DNA from: Photobacterium pectinilyticum
Lineage (GTDB): Bacteria; Pseudomonadota; Gammaproteobacteria; Enterobacterales; Vibrionaceae
Direction of reading: 5' to 3'
Assembly (NCBI RefSeq): GCF_024357955.1
Contig: NZ_JANEYT010000009.1
Coordinates: 56,564-120,563 of the forward strand
Length of the DNA stretch: 64,000 nucleotides
Shown: positions 8,055-17,704 of the stretch, piece by piece
How positions within the stretch are numbered: the first letter of the stretch is position 1
How the letters are laid out: each line of letters starts with the position of its first letter
Notes under the pieces: model-generated
What the model saw: the letters and a program-made list of their open reading frames with translations, nothing else
Databases searched by the model: none
What the model was told of the DNA's origin: nothing
Position numbers and translations under genes: made by a program

Positions 8055-8540
8055 CTATTTATTCTTACCGTGAATAAATAACAATTCTCGAGCGAGCTTT
8101 GACACTGCTTGATATATCGCATCGCCACATCCGGCATTATTTCGTAGATCGACCTCTCTTTCTTCAAATTGGCCACTACTACGGCAATGAAAATAAATTT
8201 CATTCAGAATGCCAATATCGTATTTATTCACAATATGTACTCGTTCTCGAATAAGCCGGGGGAACTGGTTGATGGTAATATCAACAAACTTATTGTCCAC
8301 TTCGAGCCAAACATGACTGAGAATCTCTGGGTAGTCAGAGAGGTTATTCCTGCACCACATTACTTTCGGATTATAGCCCTGTTCTCTCAAATACATCGCC
8401 AGCATGTTGTTGGCTAAATCACAAGAGCCAAACGGGAAAGCATTGAGCTCTTGCCAACGAGGGAGATCGCAATAGCGGTAAGATTGGGTTTCTATGATGG
8501 TAACAAGTGCATTCCTAAAGGTATGGACATGGTATTGCAT
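8055..8540 (-). CDS. Transglutaminase-like (papain-fold) small protein
   Basis: A 161-residue cytoplasmic protein with the spacing of a Cys-His-Asp transglutaminase-type catalytic triad: FGSCDLANNMLAMYL (Cys), LSHVWLEV (His), then KFVDIT (Asp). Proteins of this fold act as peptidases, amidases or peptide modifiers; the role here is unknown. I prefer the ATG at 8540, with AGGGAG eight bases upstream. A further ATG at 8570 would add ten residues. No partner gene adjoins it, and an AT-rich 485-bp gap lies upstream. The fold call rests on motif order only. Confidence 0.6.
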   Translation of the reverse strand: MQYHVHTFRNALVTIIETQSYRYCDLPRWQELNAFPFGSCDLANNMLAMYLREQGYNPKVMWCRNNLSDYPEILSHVWLEVDNKFVDITINQFPRLIRERVHIVNKYDIGILNEIYFHCRSSGQFEEREVDLRNNAGCGDAIYQAVSKLARELLFIHGKNK

Positions 8541-8570
8541 AGTGGTTTCTCCCTGTTGACCCTTACTCAT

Positions 8571-9025
8571 TATCTTCCAAATTTAGCATTATTATCAGTA
8601 TAGGCATGTAACTTGAGTTATTGTTTTTAGCCTCGAGATTTAATGGTAACTATTATCGTTATAGTTTTAATTTTTTATATTAGCCACTAATTAACAATGG
8701 TTATCTTTCTCATACATAAAGGTATGTTAATCACTGCAATTAATCAATTCTAATAATCCATAAAATCCCTGTGAGAATATGAGACATATCTTAGTTTTGG
8801 GTTTTTATACCTGTTGTTTTTATTGTTTTTTATTGTTCTTGAGAAATGTTTCTAGCAAAAAATTACTTACACTTTTTGTGGGTGATATAAATGTATCTGT
8901 TAAGGAGATTTCGATTATTTTAGATGTTAATAATTAAGCTTTTCATTTTGAATCGATTAAAACTGACTTTGTAGAATGAAGTTATCCGCTTTAATTATAA
9001 AAATATAAGTAGTTGGAGCTTTTTG
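8571..9025. other. Long AT-rich intergenic region
   Basis: About 455 bp of strongly AT-rich DNA with several T runs and no plausible gene. It is the shared upstream region of the transglutaminase-like gene and the cytochrome peroxidase, and must hold their promoters. I see no clear palindromic operator or repeat copy in it. Confidence 0.5.
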
Positions 9026-10600
9026 ATGAGTATTAACATGGCTAGGTATATAAAAAATAATAAGGGAGTAGATAAAATATCTATTCCATTTTTCTTAGGC
9101 ATCATGAGTGCCACTGTCTTTTCTAGTAATGCTGCAGCGGAGGACATGACATATCTTGAAGAGTTAGGTAAGCGTTTATATTTTGAAAATATTTCATTAA
9201 ATAACAATATGTCTTGTGCAACTTGTCATGAGGGGTCTGCTGGTGGGACGAATGGCGATTCACATATTAACAACACAGAAGTTGCAGTAAGGGCGTCAGA
9301 CGGCGTCAGTATCGGAGCCTTAAAGCCGCCTAATAACCAGTATTTACAGTTCTTGGATTATGAGCAAGCATGGAGCAAAAAAGGGGTAAATGATTTTAAT
9401 GATTCCTGTGAACCTGCGGCACCAGGTGCACCTCGCGCACCCTGTGGGGGCGCATTTTGGAACGGTCGAGCCAAGGGCGGTATGATAGAAGACGAAGGCA
9501 TCAATGTTTTTGCCGGTCTTAGCAGTGAATACGAGGATATGTATCGTAAATATATTGGTCCATTGGCGGATCAGGCGCATGCCAGCCCTTTTATTAACCC
9601 GGTTGAGCAGCAAGAACCCACCAAAAAGTCAACTTGTGTTCAGGTACGAGATGACACTGAGTGGGGTGAGCAGCTGTATAAATTCGCCTGGGGTAAAGAT
9701 CTGAAATGTGGTAAGAAAAACGTTGATAAAGTCTTTGCTCAGTTTGCGGTCGCCATTGCTGCTTGGCAAATGTCTAGTGATAATAACCGCTTTGATTCTA
9801 AACGGGATATCGCCCTTAAAAATGATGCAGATGGTAAATTCCCATTGGATGGATTTACTGACCAAGAAAACTTAGGTCATGATCTATTCTATGGAATTAG
9901 AGGGCCTGGTACACCGGGAGATCATCGAACTCCGCAACAAGGCTTCTTTGGAGGTGCTCGTTGTGCTTTCTGTCATCAGAGTGGCAACGACCAAGGTGAA
10001 GGGAAACTTGAACGCTACACCAATGATAGGTACTTCAATATTGGTGTGCCCCGTAATCATGAAATCCCTGGTGATCCCAATCCAGATGATGGCTTGATGT
10101 TTACGACTAATAACCCTTTCAACAAAGGGCAGCATAAGGTGCCAACTCTACGTAACGTGGATAAACGCCCTCATGACGGTTTTGTCAAAGCGTATACCCA
10201 TAATGGTTGGTTTAAATCTCTGGAGCAACTCGTTCATTTCTACAACACAGCAAACGTAGATGCAGTAGCCTCTAAAGAAAGATGCCAGATGGACAAACCT
10301 ACTGTTGAGGAAGCGATAGATAATGACTGCTGGCCAGAACCAGAGCATATGCAGACCTTCATATTTGCCCAGTTTGGTGTTGGTAACCTCGGTTTGACCA
10401 AGGATGAGGAGCAGGCGGTTGTTGCTTACCTGAAAACGTTAAGTGATCAGAGTCACCCAACCAAACCGAGCCGTTACAAACTACACATCATGGATCCAAA
10501 ACGTATGCAGCACAGCACCTTGGGTGGTGGTTCTCATTTCCCACAGGAGCCAGAGCCTAAAGACCCATTTGCTGATAAGTTCTCTTTCGGACGATTCTAA
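9026..10600 (+). CDS. Diheme cytochrome c peroxidase / MauG-family protein
   Basis: A 524-residue exported protein with two heme-attachment motifs, CATCH (64-68) and CAFCH (313-317), the hallmark of bacterial diheme peroxidases that reduce hydrogen peroxide or, in MauG-type members, oxidise other targets. A signal region (PFFLGIMSATVFSSNAAA) precedes the first heme domain. At ~524 residues it is longer than classical CcpA (~330), with a Cys-containing insertion around 130-220, as in the long MauG/YhjA-like branch. Near the C-terminus KVPTLRNVDKRPH is the conserved segment between domains. Start: ATG 9026 with TTGGAG upstream; a TTG codon directly before it is less likely. Monocistronic, with a strong terminator. 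Confidence 0.9.
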   Translation: MSINMARYIKNNKGVDKISIPFFLGIMSATVFSSNAAAEDMTYLEELGKRLYFENISLNNNMSCATCHEGSAGGTNGDSHINNTEVAVRASDGVSIGALKPPNNQYLQFLDYEQAWSKKGVNDFNDSCEPAAPGAPRAPCGGAFWNGRAKGGMIEDEGINVFAGLSSEYEDMYRKYIGPLADQAHASPFINPVEQQEPTKKSTCVQVRDDTEWGEQLYKFAWGKDLKCGKKNVDKVFAQFAVAIAAWQMSSDNNRFDSKRDIALKNDADGKFPLDGFTDQENLGHDLFYGIRGPGTPGDHRTPQQGFFGGARCAFCHQSGNDQGEGKLERYTNDRYFNIGVPRNHEIPGDPNPDDGLMFTTNNPFNKGQHKVPTLRNVDKRPHDGFVKAYTHNGWFKSLEQLVHFYNTANVDAVASKERCQMDKPTVEEAIDNDCWPEPEHMQTFIFAQFGVGNLGLTKDEEQAVVAYLKTLSDQSHPTKPSRYKLHIMDPKRMQHSTLGGGSHFPQEPEPKDPFADKFSFGRF

Positions 10601-10631
10601 CGGACAGACGTTAAGTTTGTTAATAATGAAT

Positions 10632-10667
10632 AACACCCAAGCGGCAGTTGTCGCTTGGGTGTTTTAC
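10632..10667 (+). terminator. Rho-independent terminator
   Basis: Stem AACACCCAAGCG / CGCTTGGGTGTT followed by TTTT, 32 bp behind the peroxidase stop. It may also serve the convergent deformylase gene. Confidence 0.88.
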
Positions 10668-10700
10668 TTGGGACTACTTTAAAAATAATGGGCTAGCAAT

Positions 10701-11225
10701 TTATGGCTGAGATATCCGTTTTAGATACTCAACCTCGGTGTAGTAATCAGTTTTTTCGGCTCTATCAAGAAAAACTAAGCCATTGAGATGATCCAACTCA
10801 TGCTGGAAAATGCGGGCAATAAAGCCTTCCATCTGGGTTTTGACTTCTTTGCCCTCGAGGGTGTCGTAGCGTACCTCGATATGGGAGTGACGGTTAACTA
10901 AGGCGCGGATCCCCGGAATACTCAGACAGCCTTCCCAGTCTTTTTCCATGCTATCGCTCGCCCAGGTAATTTCCGGGTTGAGCATCAAGGTCGGCTCCAT
11001 CATCGGCGCGTCGGGATAGCGTGGATTCGGGCAGGAAGCAACAATAAACGCGCGAATAGATTCACTGACCTGCGGCGCAGCAATACCGACACCATTATGC
11101 TCAAGCATCTTTTGTTGTAGCGCCGTAAAGAATGGGGCTAACTCCTGATATTGGGCTGCCGAAAGTGGCGAGGCATGTTCGCGCAAGATAGGGTTGCCAA
11201 GCTGGGCGATGGTGAGCGTTTCCAT
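10701..11225 (-). CDS. def: Peptide deformylase (accessory copy)
   Basis: A 174-residue metalloenzyme that removes formyl groups from nascent N-termini. All three signature motifs are present: GVGIAAPQ (motif 1), EGCLSIPG (motif 2, metal-binding Cys) and QHELDHLNG (motif 3, HExxH). I start at METLTIAQLG (ATG 11225) because of AAAGGAC upstream and family length. An upstream in-frame ATG at 11261 would add an untypical extension. The gene is not next to fmt, rsmB or trkA as the housekeeping def is, so this is probably a second paralogue, possibly linked to stress or resistance. Confidence 0.93.
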   Translation of the reverse strand: METLTIAQLGNPILREHASPLSAAQYQELAPFFTALQQKMLEHNGVGIAAPQVSESIRAFIVASCPNPRYPDAPMMEPTLMLNPEITWASDSMEKDWEGCLSIPGIRALVNRHSHIEVRYDTLEGKEVKTQMEGFIARIFQHELDHLNGLVFLDRAEKTDYYTEVEYLKRISQP

Positions 11226-11339
11226 GGTGCTAGTCCTTTTCACGGTTTCTCCGTAAAGCATATACCGATGTGAATAGAGGGCAAAGGGAAAATGGTAATA
11301 GGACGGGGCTGATGAATGGCGGGTAATGCTGTGTCAGCA

Positions 11340-11363
11340 AATAGGCTCTGTAAAGAGCCTATT
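11340..11363 (-). terminator. Terminator of the emrAB-like operon
   Basis: Perfect ten-base stem AATAGGCTCT / AGAGCCTATT with a four-base loop, about 50 bp beyond the EmrB-like stop on the minus strand. Only a short T run follows. Confidence 0.65.
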
Positions 11364-11410
11364 GAGTCGGGGAGCCTTGCCGTTTAACAACGTGGGCTTA
11401 GTTACTCGTA

Positions 11411-12976
11411 TCAATCATCCATACACATGATCAGCACGGCTGCGAAAGCCAGGAAGGCTGTCATCATCAGGAACACATCGTTGTAAGCCATAATAGCCGC
11501 ATCACGCTGCATGGTGGATAGCAGAGTTGCCTGAGCTTGTTGCATCGCGGTGCCTGCATCACTCCCCGCCTTGATGAAGAAATCAATTTGCTGCAGCATC
11601 TGTTGCCAGCCATTGTTGCTGACACTGGGTAGAGACTCCTTGATGTGTCCGAGGTGCTCCCGGGTTTTGTTATCCAGCAGGGTGGCAATAATCGCAATGC
11701 TGAATGCACCGCCGAGGTTACGCATGACATTGGTCAGCGTCGATGCATCAGGCGTATCGGCTTTGCTGATATGTTTCATCGCTACCAATGACAAAGGCAC
11801 CATGATAAATGGGCTACCGATGGCACGTAGCACCATAGATAGGATCAGCTGTTGGCCGCCGAAATCGACGGTCATATGGGTGTTGACGTAACAGCTCACG
11901 CCAAACATGGCAAAGCCAAAGGTGACCAGATACTTAGGTTTGATGAACTGGACCAACTTAGGCACGATGGGGAACAGCAGTAATTGCGGGAAGCCCATCC
12001 ACATTAATACTTCACCGATTTCCATCGCGTTGTAGCGCTGGATTTGAGTGAGGTAAAGCGGCAGTACATAAATCGAACCGAGCAGCGCCATCCCGAGGAT
12101 CAAATAGGCCAGACACGACATGGCAAACTGCCTTTCGCGCAGCAAACGCAGGTTAACCAGTGGTTTTTTGTGCTGCAGCTCGTTGATGACGAAATAGACC
12201 AAGCTGACGGCGGAGATGATTGCCAGAGTGATAATAAAACTCGAGCTGAACCACTCTTCGCGATTGCCTTCTTCCAACACTACTTCCAAGCACCCCAGTC
12301 CAAGGGCCATAGTAACAATCCCGAACCAGTCGGCTTTGAGCAAGGAGCCGAGATTGAGCGGTTCGTCATCCAAGCCATAGCGGATCATCGAAATCACCAA
12401 GATCGCTGGTGGGATGTTGATATAGAAAATGTAATGCCATGATAGGTTTTCAGTTAGCCAGCCACCGAAAGTCGGCCCGATAGACGGAGCGAAGGTGGCA
12501 GTCACACCGAACAACGCCATCCCGACGGCTCGCTTTTGGATTGGCAGTAGTTGTATGACCAGCGAGAAGGCCAATGGGATCAATGCGCCGCCGCTGAAGC
12601 CCTGCATGGCGCGAAACACAATCATTGAGCTCATGTTCCATGACAATGAGCAGAGGAAGGATGACAGGGTGAAAATCACTGTCGTCCATGTTAAATACCG
12701 GCGTTTGCCCAGTGCTTTTGATAACCAGCCACTGAGCGGTATCGCGATCATTTCAGCCACTAAATAGGAGGTGGAAATCCACGAGCTTTCATCCAGTGTG
12801 GCAGACAGTGCCCCCTGAATATCTTTGAGCGAGGAGTTGGTGATTTGGATATCCAAAATCGCCATAAAGGCGCCAATTAAGCCGCCGAACAGAGCAATCC
12901 AGTGGCGGCGAGGAACATGGAGCGCCTCGCTTTCAACAGCCGATGGCTGTTGGCTTGTAGTGATTTCTGCACCCAT
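11411..12976 (-). CDS. DHA2-family MFS drug exporter (EmrB-like)
   Basis: A 521-residue, 14-helix multidrug proton antiporter of the EmrB type. It works with the membrane-fusion protein encoded immediately upstream, three bases away, so the two are co-transcribed. Visible are IALFGGLIGAFMAILDIQITNSSL in helix 1 (the D-x-x-[VI]-N motif of DHA2), SWISTSYLVAEMIAIPLSGWLSKALGKRR (motif A) and FGVTATFAPSIGPTFGGWL (motif C). It would export hydrophobic toxicants through a TolC-type channel. The divergent LysR gene past the adaptor is the likely regulator. Confidence 0.92.
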   Translation of the reverse strand: MGAEITTSQQPSAVESEALHVPRRHWIALFGGLIGAFMAILDIQITNSSLKDIQGALSATLDESSWISTSYLVAEMIAIPLSGWLSKALGKRRYLTWTTVIFTLSSFLCSLSWNMSSMIVFRAMQGFSGGALIPLAFSLVIQLLPIQKRAVGMALFGVTATFAPSIGPTFGGWLTENLSWHYIFYINIPPAILVISMIRYGLDDEPLNLGSLLKADWFGIVTMALGLGCLEVVLEEGNREEWFSSSFIITLAIISAVSLVYFVINELQHKKPLVNLRLLRERQFAMSCLAYLILGMALLGSIYVLPLYLTQIQRYNAMEIGEVLMWMGFPQLLLFPIVPKLVQFIKPKYLVTFGFAMFGVSCYVNTHMTVDFGGQQLILSMVLRAIGSPFIMVPLSLVAMKHISKADTPDASTLTNVMRNLGGAFSIAIIATLLDNKTREHLGHIKESLPSVSNNGWQQMLQQIDFFIKAGSDAGTAMQQAQATLLSTMQRDAAIMAYNDVFLMMTAFLAFAAVLIMCMDD

Positions 12977-12979
12977 GAC

Positions 12980-14080
12980 TTAGCCTCGTGTATCGACAGT
13001 CGCCACGACAGACAACCCCGGGATCAGCCTGCCTTTCAGGTTTTGTGGGTCAGGAATGGTAATTTTTACCGGTACTCGCTGAACAATCTTGGTGAAGTTA
13101 CCGGTCGCATTTTCTGGCGGTAATAGCGCAAATTTCGCCCCGGTTGCCGGTGAGAAGCTATCAACCACTCCTTGCAAAGGTTGGCCGGGGAAGGCGTCCA
13201 ATTCTACGGTGACACTTTGGCCCTGATGGATCCCGCTCAGCTGAGTCTCTTTGAAATTGGCTTCAATCCACACATTGCTGGTCGGCACCAAACTCATCAA
13301 TGGCATACCTGGTTGAACATAGAGGCCAACCCGAAGGCTACGTTTGCCAACAATGCCATCAACAGGTGCATAGATGTTGGTGTAGGCAAGGTTGAGTTGG
13401 GCCTGTTCAAGCTGTGCTTGTGCTTCGGTCATAGCCGCTTCGGCTTGTTTGACCTGGCTGGCAATCACCACGAGTTGATCTTTAGCGCCTTGGTAGCTGG
13501 CATTGGCTTCTTCGAGCTGTGCTGCGGTGACCTTCTGGTGCGAGGTCATGCTATCAAGTTCATCTTGTGATGAGTAATTGCGTTTGAGCAGGCTGCGGGT
13601 GCGGGTCACTTGTTGTTTGGCACGATCGAATTCGGCTTTCGCTGAGGCAATTTGGCTTTGCACCTGACGGATTTGGGTTTTTTGTAATTGCTCTTGGGCA
13701 TGAAGGTTGTCGATAGCCGCTTGGCTGACAGCTAAATTCGCCTTGGCCTGATCCAATGCTGCTTTGAAATCACGGTCGTCAATTTTTGCCAGCAGATCAC
13801 CGGTTTTTACTTGCTGGTTATCAGAGACAAAAGATTTAGTGATATAGCCACTGATTTTTGGGCTGATGTTGGTGATATCACCTTGTAGGTAGGCATTATC
13901 CGTTGATTCGAAATATTGGCCATAGCCAAACCAGTAGCCACTGCCTAGTGCGCCTAGCGAAAGCATGATCAAGGTAGCGATCAGTGGCGCTTTTTTCTTA
14001 TTACGTTTGGGAAGCGCGTTTGTTTCTGCTGGTGAATTGCTTGGCGAATCGGCTTTGGAAGCTTGGCGTTGTTCGGTCAT
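12980..14080 (-). CDS. HlyD/EmrA-type membrane-fusion protein
   Basis: A 366-residue periplasmic adaptor. One N-terminal transmembrane helix (APLIATLIMLSLGALGSGYWFGYG, ~33-56) is followed by a lipoyl/barrel-sandwich half, a long coiled-coil hairpin (~110-220, rich in Gln/Ala/Lys) and the second lipoyl half (LAYTNIYAPVDGIVGKRSLRVGLYVQPG). It joins the EmrB-like pump to an outer-membrane channel. The start is ATG 14080, preceded by GAGGGT. An in-frame upstream ATG would add 51 residues unlike the family. First gene of the two-gene operon, divergent from LysR at 14267. Confidence 0.92.
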   Translation of the reverse strand: MTEQRQASKADSPSNSPAETNALPKRNKKKAPLIATLIMLSLGALGSGYWFGYGQYFESTDNAYLQGDITNISPKISGYITKSFVSDNQQVKTGDLLAKIDDRDFKAALDQAKANLAVSQAAIDNLHAQEQLQKTQIRQVQSQIASAKAEFDRAKQQVTRTRSLLKRNYSSQDELDSMTSHQKVTAAQLEEANASYQGAKDQLVVIASQVKQAEAAMTEAQAQLEQAQLNLAYTNIYAPVDGIVGKRSLRVGLYVQPGMPLMSLVPTSNVWIEANFKETQLSGIHQGQSVTVELDAFPGQPLQGVVDSFSPATGAKFALLPPENATGNFTKIVQRVPVKITIPDPQNLKGRLIPGLSVVATVDTRG

Positions 14081-14096
14081 TTTACCCTCGTTTTTA

Positions 14097-14145
14097 TACC
14101 CAAGTGATATCAAGCTGCAGGTTCTCTGCGGGAATAATATGGGCT
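14097..14145. repeat. Half-copy of a dispersed palindrome (ATACCCAAGTGA type)
   Basis: ATACCCAAGTGATATCAAG followed by CTGCAGG in the emrAB-lysR intergenic region matches, with few changes, the reverse complement of the palindrome at 35536-35574 (ATACCCAAGCGACTTCAAG). It belongs to a short repeat family common between genes in vibrios. Only one arm is recognisable here. Confidence 0.5.
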
Positions 14146-14266
14146 TATAAGAATTGGCTTTAGGAAAGTGTGTCAAATTGTAAATGATATCGATTGGTTG
14201 ATAAGATAGGAAAAAAGGGAAACAGTGTTGCACTAATCTTACTAATAGGCAGAAGGCTGGGTTGTG

Positions 14267-15190
14267 ATGGACTTGAATTCGGTAGCGATTTTTTCACAAG
14301 TTGTTGACTGTGGTAGCTTTACACAAGCTGCCGATGTGTTAGATATAACCAAATCGACTGTTAGCCGAAAAGTTGCGGAGCTGGAGGAGCACCTTGGCGT
14401 GCGTTTGATCACGCGTTCAACCCGCAGTTTGATTTTGACGCCCGAAGGTGAAGCGTTTTATCAGTCCTGTATCCAGATGCTGGAGATTATGGGTCAGGCG
14501 GAACTTGAAGTCAGTGCCAATCAGGATTTGATCCGAGGCCGACTGTATGTCGTGATGCCAGTCGAATTGGGGCACCAAGTTTTGGGTGGTTTATTGAATA
14601 CATTTTTGAAGCAATACCCGTACGTTTCTTTGCATGTTGAAATGACTAACCGTGAAGTGGATGTTATCGGGGAGGGGATCGATTTATATGCCCAAGTCGG
14701 CGAATTGGATGATTCAAGCTTAGTGTCGAGAAAGTTGACTGAATCGCGTCGGGTACTGGTTGCCAGCCCTGAGTATCTTGAGCAATATGGCATGATTGTA
14801 AGCCCTGCGGATCTCAAAGCCCCGCACCACCAAATCAAGGTCCATAACAAGGCGGTGAAAATCCCCAATTGGCATTTGATGCACGAGGGGGAAGCGGTGA
14901 GTGTTGATCTGCCATATCGCCTCAGGGTCAATACCATTACGGCATCGCTGTCGGCATGCCTCGATGGTTTGGGGATCGCTCTCTTGCCTGAATTTATCTG
15001 CCGTGAACATTTCTCGTCGGGTGAATTAATCCAGTTATTGCCAGAGTGGGATATGCCTCTGATACCGCTTAGTTTGGTCTATCCACAGCGCAAACTTATG
15101 CCTAAGCGATTGCGGGTGCTGGTGGATTATTTGGTTGAGCAGTTTGATCTACGGGTGAAAAAACACGCAATCGATGCCGAGTCGCGTTAG
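14267..15190 (+). CDS. LysR-family transcriptional regulator
   Basis: A 307-residue LysR protein with a winged helix-turn-helix (CGSFTQAADVLDITKSTVSRKVAELEEHLGVRL) and a co-inducer domain of the group that controls efflux and stress genes. ATG 14267 follows directly after an in-frame GTG; MDLNSVAIFSQVV is the typical start. It is divergent from the EmrAB-like operon across ~185 bp and is the probable regulator of it. Confidence 0.92.
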   Translation: MDLNSVAIFSQVVDCGSFTQAADVLDITKSTVSRKVAELEEHLGVRLITRSTRSLILTPEGEAFYQSCIQMLEIMGQAELEVSANQDLIRGRLYVVMPVELGHQVLGGLLNTFLKQYPYVSLHVEMTNREVDVIGEGIDLYAQVGELDDSSLVSRKLTESRRVLVASPEYLEQYGMIVSPADLKAPHHQIKVHNKAVKIPNWHLMHEGEAVSVDLPYRLRVNTITASLSACLDGLGIALLPEFICREHFSSGELIQLLPEWDMPLIPLSLVYPQRKLMPKRLRVLVDYLVEQFDLRVKKHAIDAESR

Positions 15191-15197
15191 CGGGCTG

Positions 15198-15725
15198 TCA
15201 GTTTGCCGCGTATTGTTGTAGGTCGACTTTTTTGTTGACTGGCTTGTCGTTCGGTTTGTTAATTGATTTGTGGAGTGAACCTGTGACTGTTTGGTCCTTG
15301 CTATCTACATCAGAGCTGAAATCAACCTTGGCAAGATCATCCACTTCGGCATCGAGGATCTCATAGCCCTTGAGCTCCATGCAACGGCGTAATACCAAGG
15401 ATTGGGTTTGGGTTGCTTTGACCGAGCCTACTGCAGCGCCGGTACCTGCTCCGAGTGCGAGCCCCCACACCATACTCTCCCCCATACCCACATCATCAGA
15501 CAATATTCCGCCCAGAGCCCCTGCTGCGGTACCGATCAACGCCATATTGGCTGCACTGGTGCGTACGGCCTCACCTTTATCGACTTCCTGGGTTTTTTGG
15601 CGGCATTCTGCTAAATCTTGTTCGTACTCTAACCCGGTTTTATCGTGGGAACCCACAACCGGAGCGGCATTGTAAGAACAAGCAGAGAGCAATGAAGTAC
15701 AGATGATCAGGGCAAGTCTATTCAC
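15198..15725 (-). CDS. Glycine-zipper lipoprotein, unknown function
   Basis: The sequence holds a lipoprotein signal peptide ending in LLSAC, so the mature protein is probably anchored by its lipid-modified Cys. A Gly/Ala-rich segment (ALIGTAAGALGGILS...GLALGAGTGAAVG) is a glycine-zipper motif that can insert in or oligomerise at membranes, as in SlyB/OsmB-type proteins. The C-terminal quarter is Lys/Asp-rich and probably disordered. I choose the GTG at 15725 (MNRLALIICTSLLSAC). An ATG at 15791 would add 22 residues ahead of the signal peptide. It converges with LysR at an 8-bp distance. Confidence 0.72.
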   Translation of the reverse strand: MNRLALIICTSLLSACSYNAAPVVGSHDKTGLEYEQDLAECRQKTQEVDKGEAVRTSAANMALIGTAAGALGGILSDDVGMGESMVWGLALGAGTGAAVGSVKATQTQSLVLRRCMELKGYEILDAEVDDLAKVDFSSDVDSKDQTVTGSLHKSINKPNDKPVNKKVDLQQYAAN

Positions 15726-16032
15726 CGGGCTATTACCATATATCAATCGACAGTTGGTCGTTATGGTAGGAGGAAAGCCCCGCATCTTCAATACAGTGTT
15801 TTTTATTTTATGTTTCTTAATGCTAACAGAGCAATAAATTGGCGGGTTGGCTAAATTATTTACAATGTAAATTGTTTGAGAACGATAGCTACATACGGTG
15901 TCGTTATTCGACGTTGAAGGCGATAGGAGACACCGAGCAGGTTATAGCACTGCGCTTGCCGGCTCGGTAGCTGTCATTGAGTTGCAGTGCCAGTTAGACG
16001 TTACTGGTTTAAAAGTGATATGTTCCTTTTAA

Positions 16033-17196
16033 TTACAAAATGACATGCGGCAAATAGCGTGACATATCTTGGGTCACCCTAGATCTATCTTCTCTGATTG
16101 ATATCCCTCCCGCTTGATCATCAACCAGCCAGCTGCCGATCAGAGTGTAAGCGTTATTGAATTTCGGCAGCGGGTGGTAGGCCTGATAGATCACGCCCTC
16201 GTCCCCATAAGGGCCGTCGACGCGTAAGGTCTGCTTGCCGTTTTCGACGATGGTGATATTGGCACCCTCGCGGGCGAAAATCGGTTTAATCACATAGTCC
16301 TTGAGCTCGCCAAGGCCGGGATCATCGGCAAAGAAAGCTGGAAGTAGATTCGGGTGCCCTTTGAACTTGCGCCACAACATAGGCAGTAACGCCTTGTTAC
16401 TCAGTACCGACTTCCACATTGGCTCCAGCCAGTTTATCGAGTTGGATGGCAGGTATTTGGCATACTCTTCTCTTAGCATGAATTCCCATGGGTAGAGCTT
16501 GAACATCCAACGAATGGGTTTGTCGGTCATGTCGGTAAATTCTTTTTTACCGTTGAGCCCGATATCTTCGATAAACACAAAGGCGGTGGATAAACCCGCC
16601 TCTTTGGCACAGTCTTCCATGTATTGCACCGTGCCCCTGTCCTCAACGGTATCTTTGCAGCAGGAAAAGTGCAGGGTTTGCCCCGGTTGCTGGCGCGATA
16701 GAGTTTGGAAGCGCTCTATCAACAACTCCTGTAGCAAGTTGAATTGATCAGCATCACGGCGGATTGCCCCGCTATTGACCATGTCTTCTAGCCACAACCA
16801 TTGCCAAAATCCGGTTTCATAAAGTGAGGTTGGGGTATCGGCATTGTTTTCATACAGTTTTGCAAAGCCGGTGCCGTCATAGGCAAAATCGAGTCGGGAA
16901 TAGAGTGAAGGCTCTCGGCTACGCCAAGAATCCAGGATCGGTTGCCACATCGCTTCTGGTATTTGGAACCGCCGCAACCAGTATTCGTCAGCGACAACTT
17001 CGTCGACGATCTCCAGACACATCTGATGGATTTCCTCTGTCGGATCTTCCAGATCGCGCTCTATTTGTTCTAAGGTGAATTGGTAATAGGCGGTTTCGTC
17101 CCAGTAGGGATCGCCGTACATGGTGTGGAAGCCGAACCCGTATTCTTTGGCTAACTCCCGCCAATGAAGGCGCTCTTTGCTGTTGATCCTTAACAT
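16033..17196 (-). CDS. Glutathionylspermidine synthase-family ATP-grasp protein (YgiC/YjfC-like)
   Basis: A 387-residue protein collinear with the C-terminal synthetase domain of glutathionylspermidine synthase and the stand-alone E. coli proteins YgiC/YjfC. ATP-grasp enzymes of this group ligate an amine to a peptide-like acid. Visible are RLDFAYDGTGFAKLYENNADTPTSLYETGFWQW (substrate-side segment, residues ~100-140) and the ATP-grasp stretch KPIFAREGANITIVENG near residue 310. The amidase half of bifunctional GspSA is absent. Start at ATG 17196, with CAGGAAAA upstream. In enterobacteria the partner is ygiB, which is not adjacent here. Confidence 0.85.
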   Translation of the reverse strand: MLRINSKERLHWRELAKEYGFGFHTMYGDPYWDETAYYQFTLEQIERDLEDPTEEIHQMCLEIVDEVVADEYWLRRFQIPEAMWQPILDSWRSREPSLYSRLDFAYDGTGFAKLYENNADTPTSLYETGFWQWLWLEDMVNSGAIRRDADQFNLLQELLIERFQTLSRQQPGQTLHFSCCKDTVEDRGTVQYMEDCAKEAGLSTAFVFIEDIGLNGKKEFTDMTDKPIRWMFKLYPWEFMLREEYAKYLPSNSINWLEPMWKSVLSNKALLPMLWRKFKGHPNLLPAFFADDPGLGELKDYVIKPIFAREGANITIVENGKQTLRVDGPYGDEGVIYQAYHPLPKFNNAYTLIGSWLVDDQAGGISIREDRSRVTQDMSRYLPHVIL

Positions 17197-17704
17197 GTAT
17201 TTTCCTGAACTATGCGATGAAGCTTTGGGCCAGTATGGCATGGAGTGAGGCGAAGAAAAGAGACGAGTGATGAAATTTTAGAGTCACGGCACCATTGGCG
17301 TGGTGAGCGGGAAAATCATGGCGCGGGTGAGTTAAAATATAAACAAGCTGATGCTTTATGGTATTTATTTACCGCTATTATCATCTCGTTACACACTCTG
17401 GCCCCGGTACGTCATTTACGCAAGCTAGATTGATATATGTCACATCTTTGTGTGTCTGGCGGGGTATAGTAGCCCTCGTTAAATTCAGGTTGCATGCTTC
17501 GTACCTGTAAGGTTTAACATCACTACAAATAATCGTTCGGGTAAGTTACCGGTAAATAGTTATTGTTCACCGTTCCTTGAGTAGCCATTTGGCCATCCAA
17601 CCTTTTGCTTTAACTTGGTGCTTACCCATTTTTTTCTTCCTTCTTTCCTCCGATTTCTTTGCTGCCCGCTCGCAAGCGGACAAGCAACACCATACTGCTC
17701 CTTA

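Noticed and set aside
17245..17433. Possible 62-residue plus-strand gene upstream of the ATP-grasp gene
   Set aside because: No ribosome-binding site, composition is not protein-like, and it lies in the promoter side of the neighbour.
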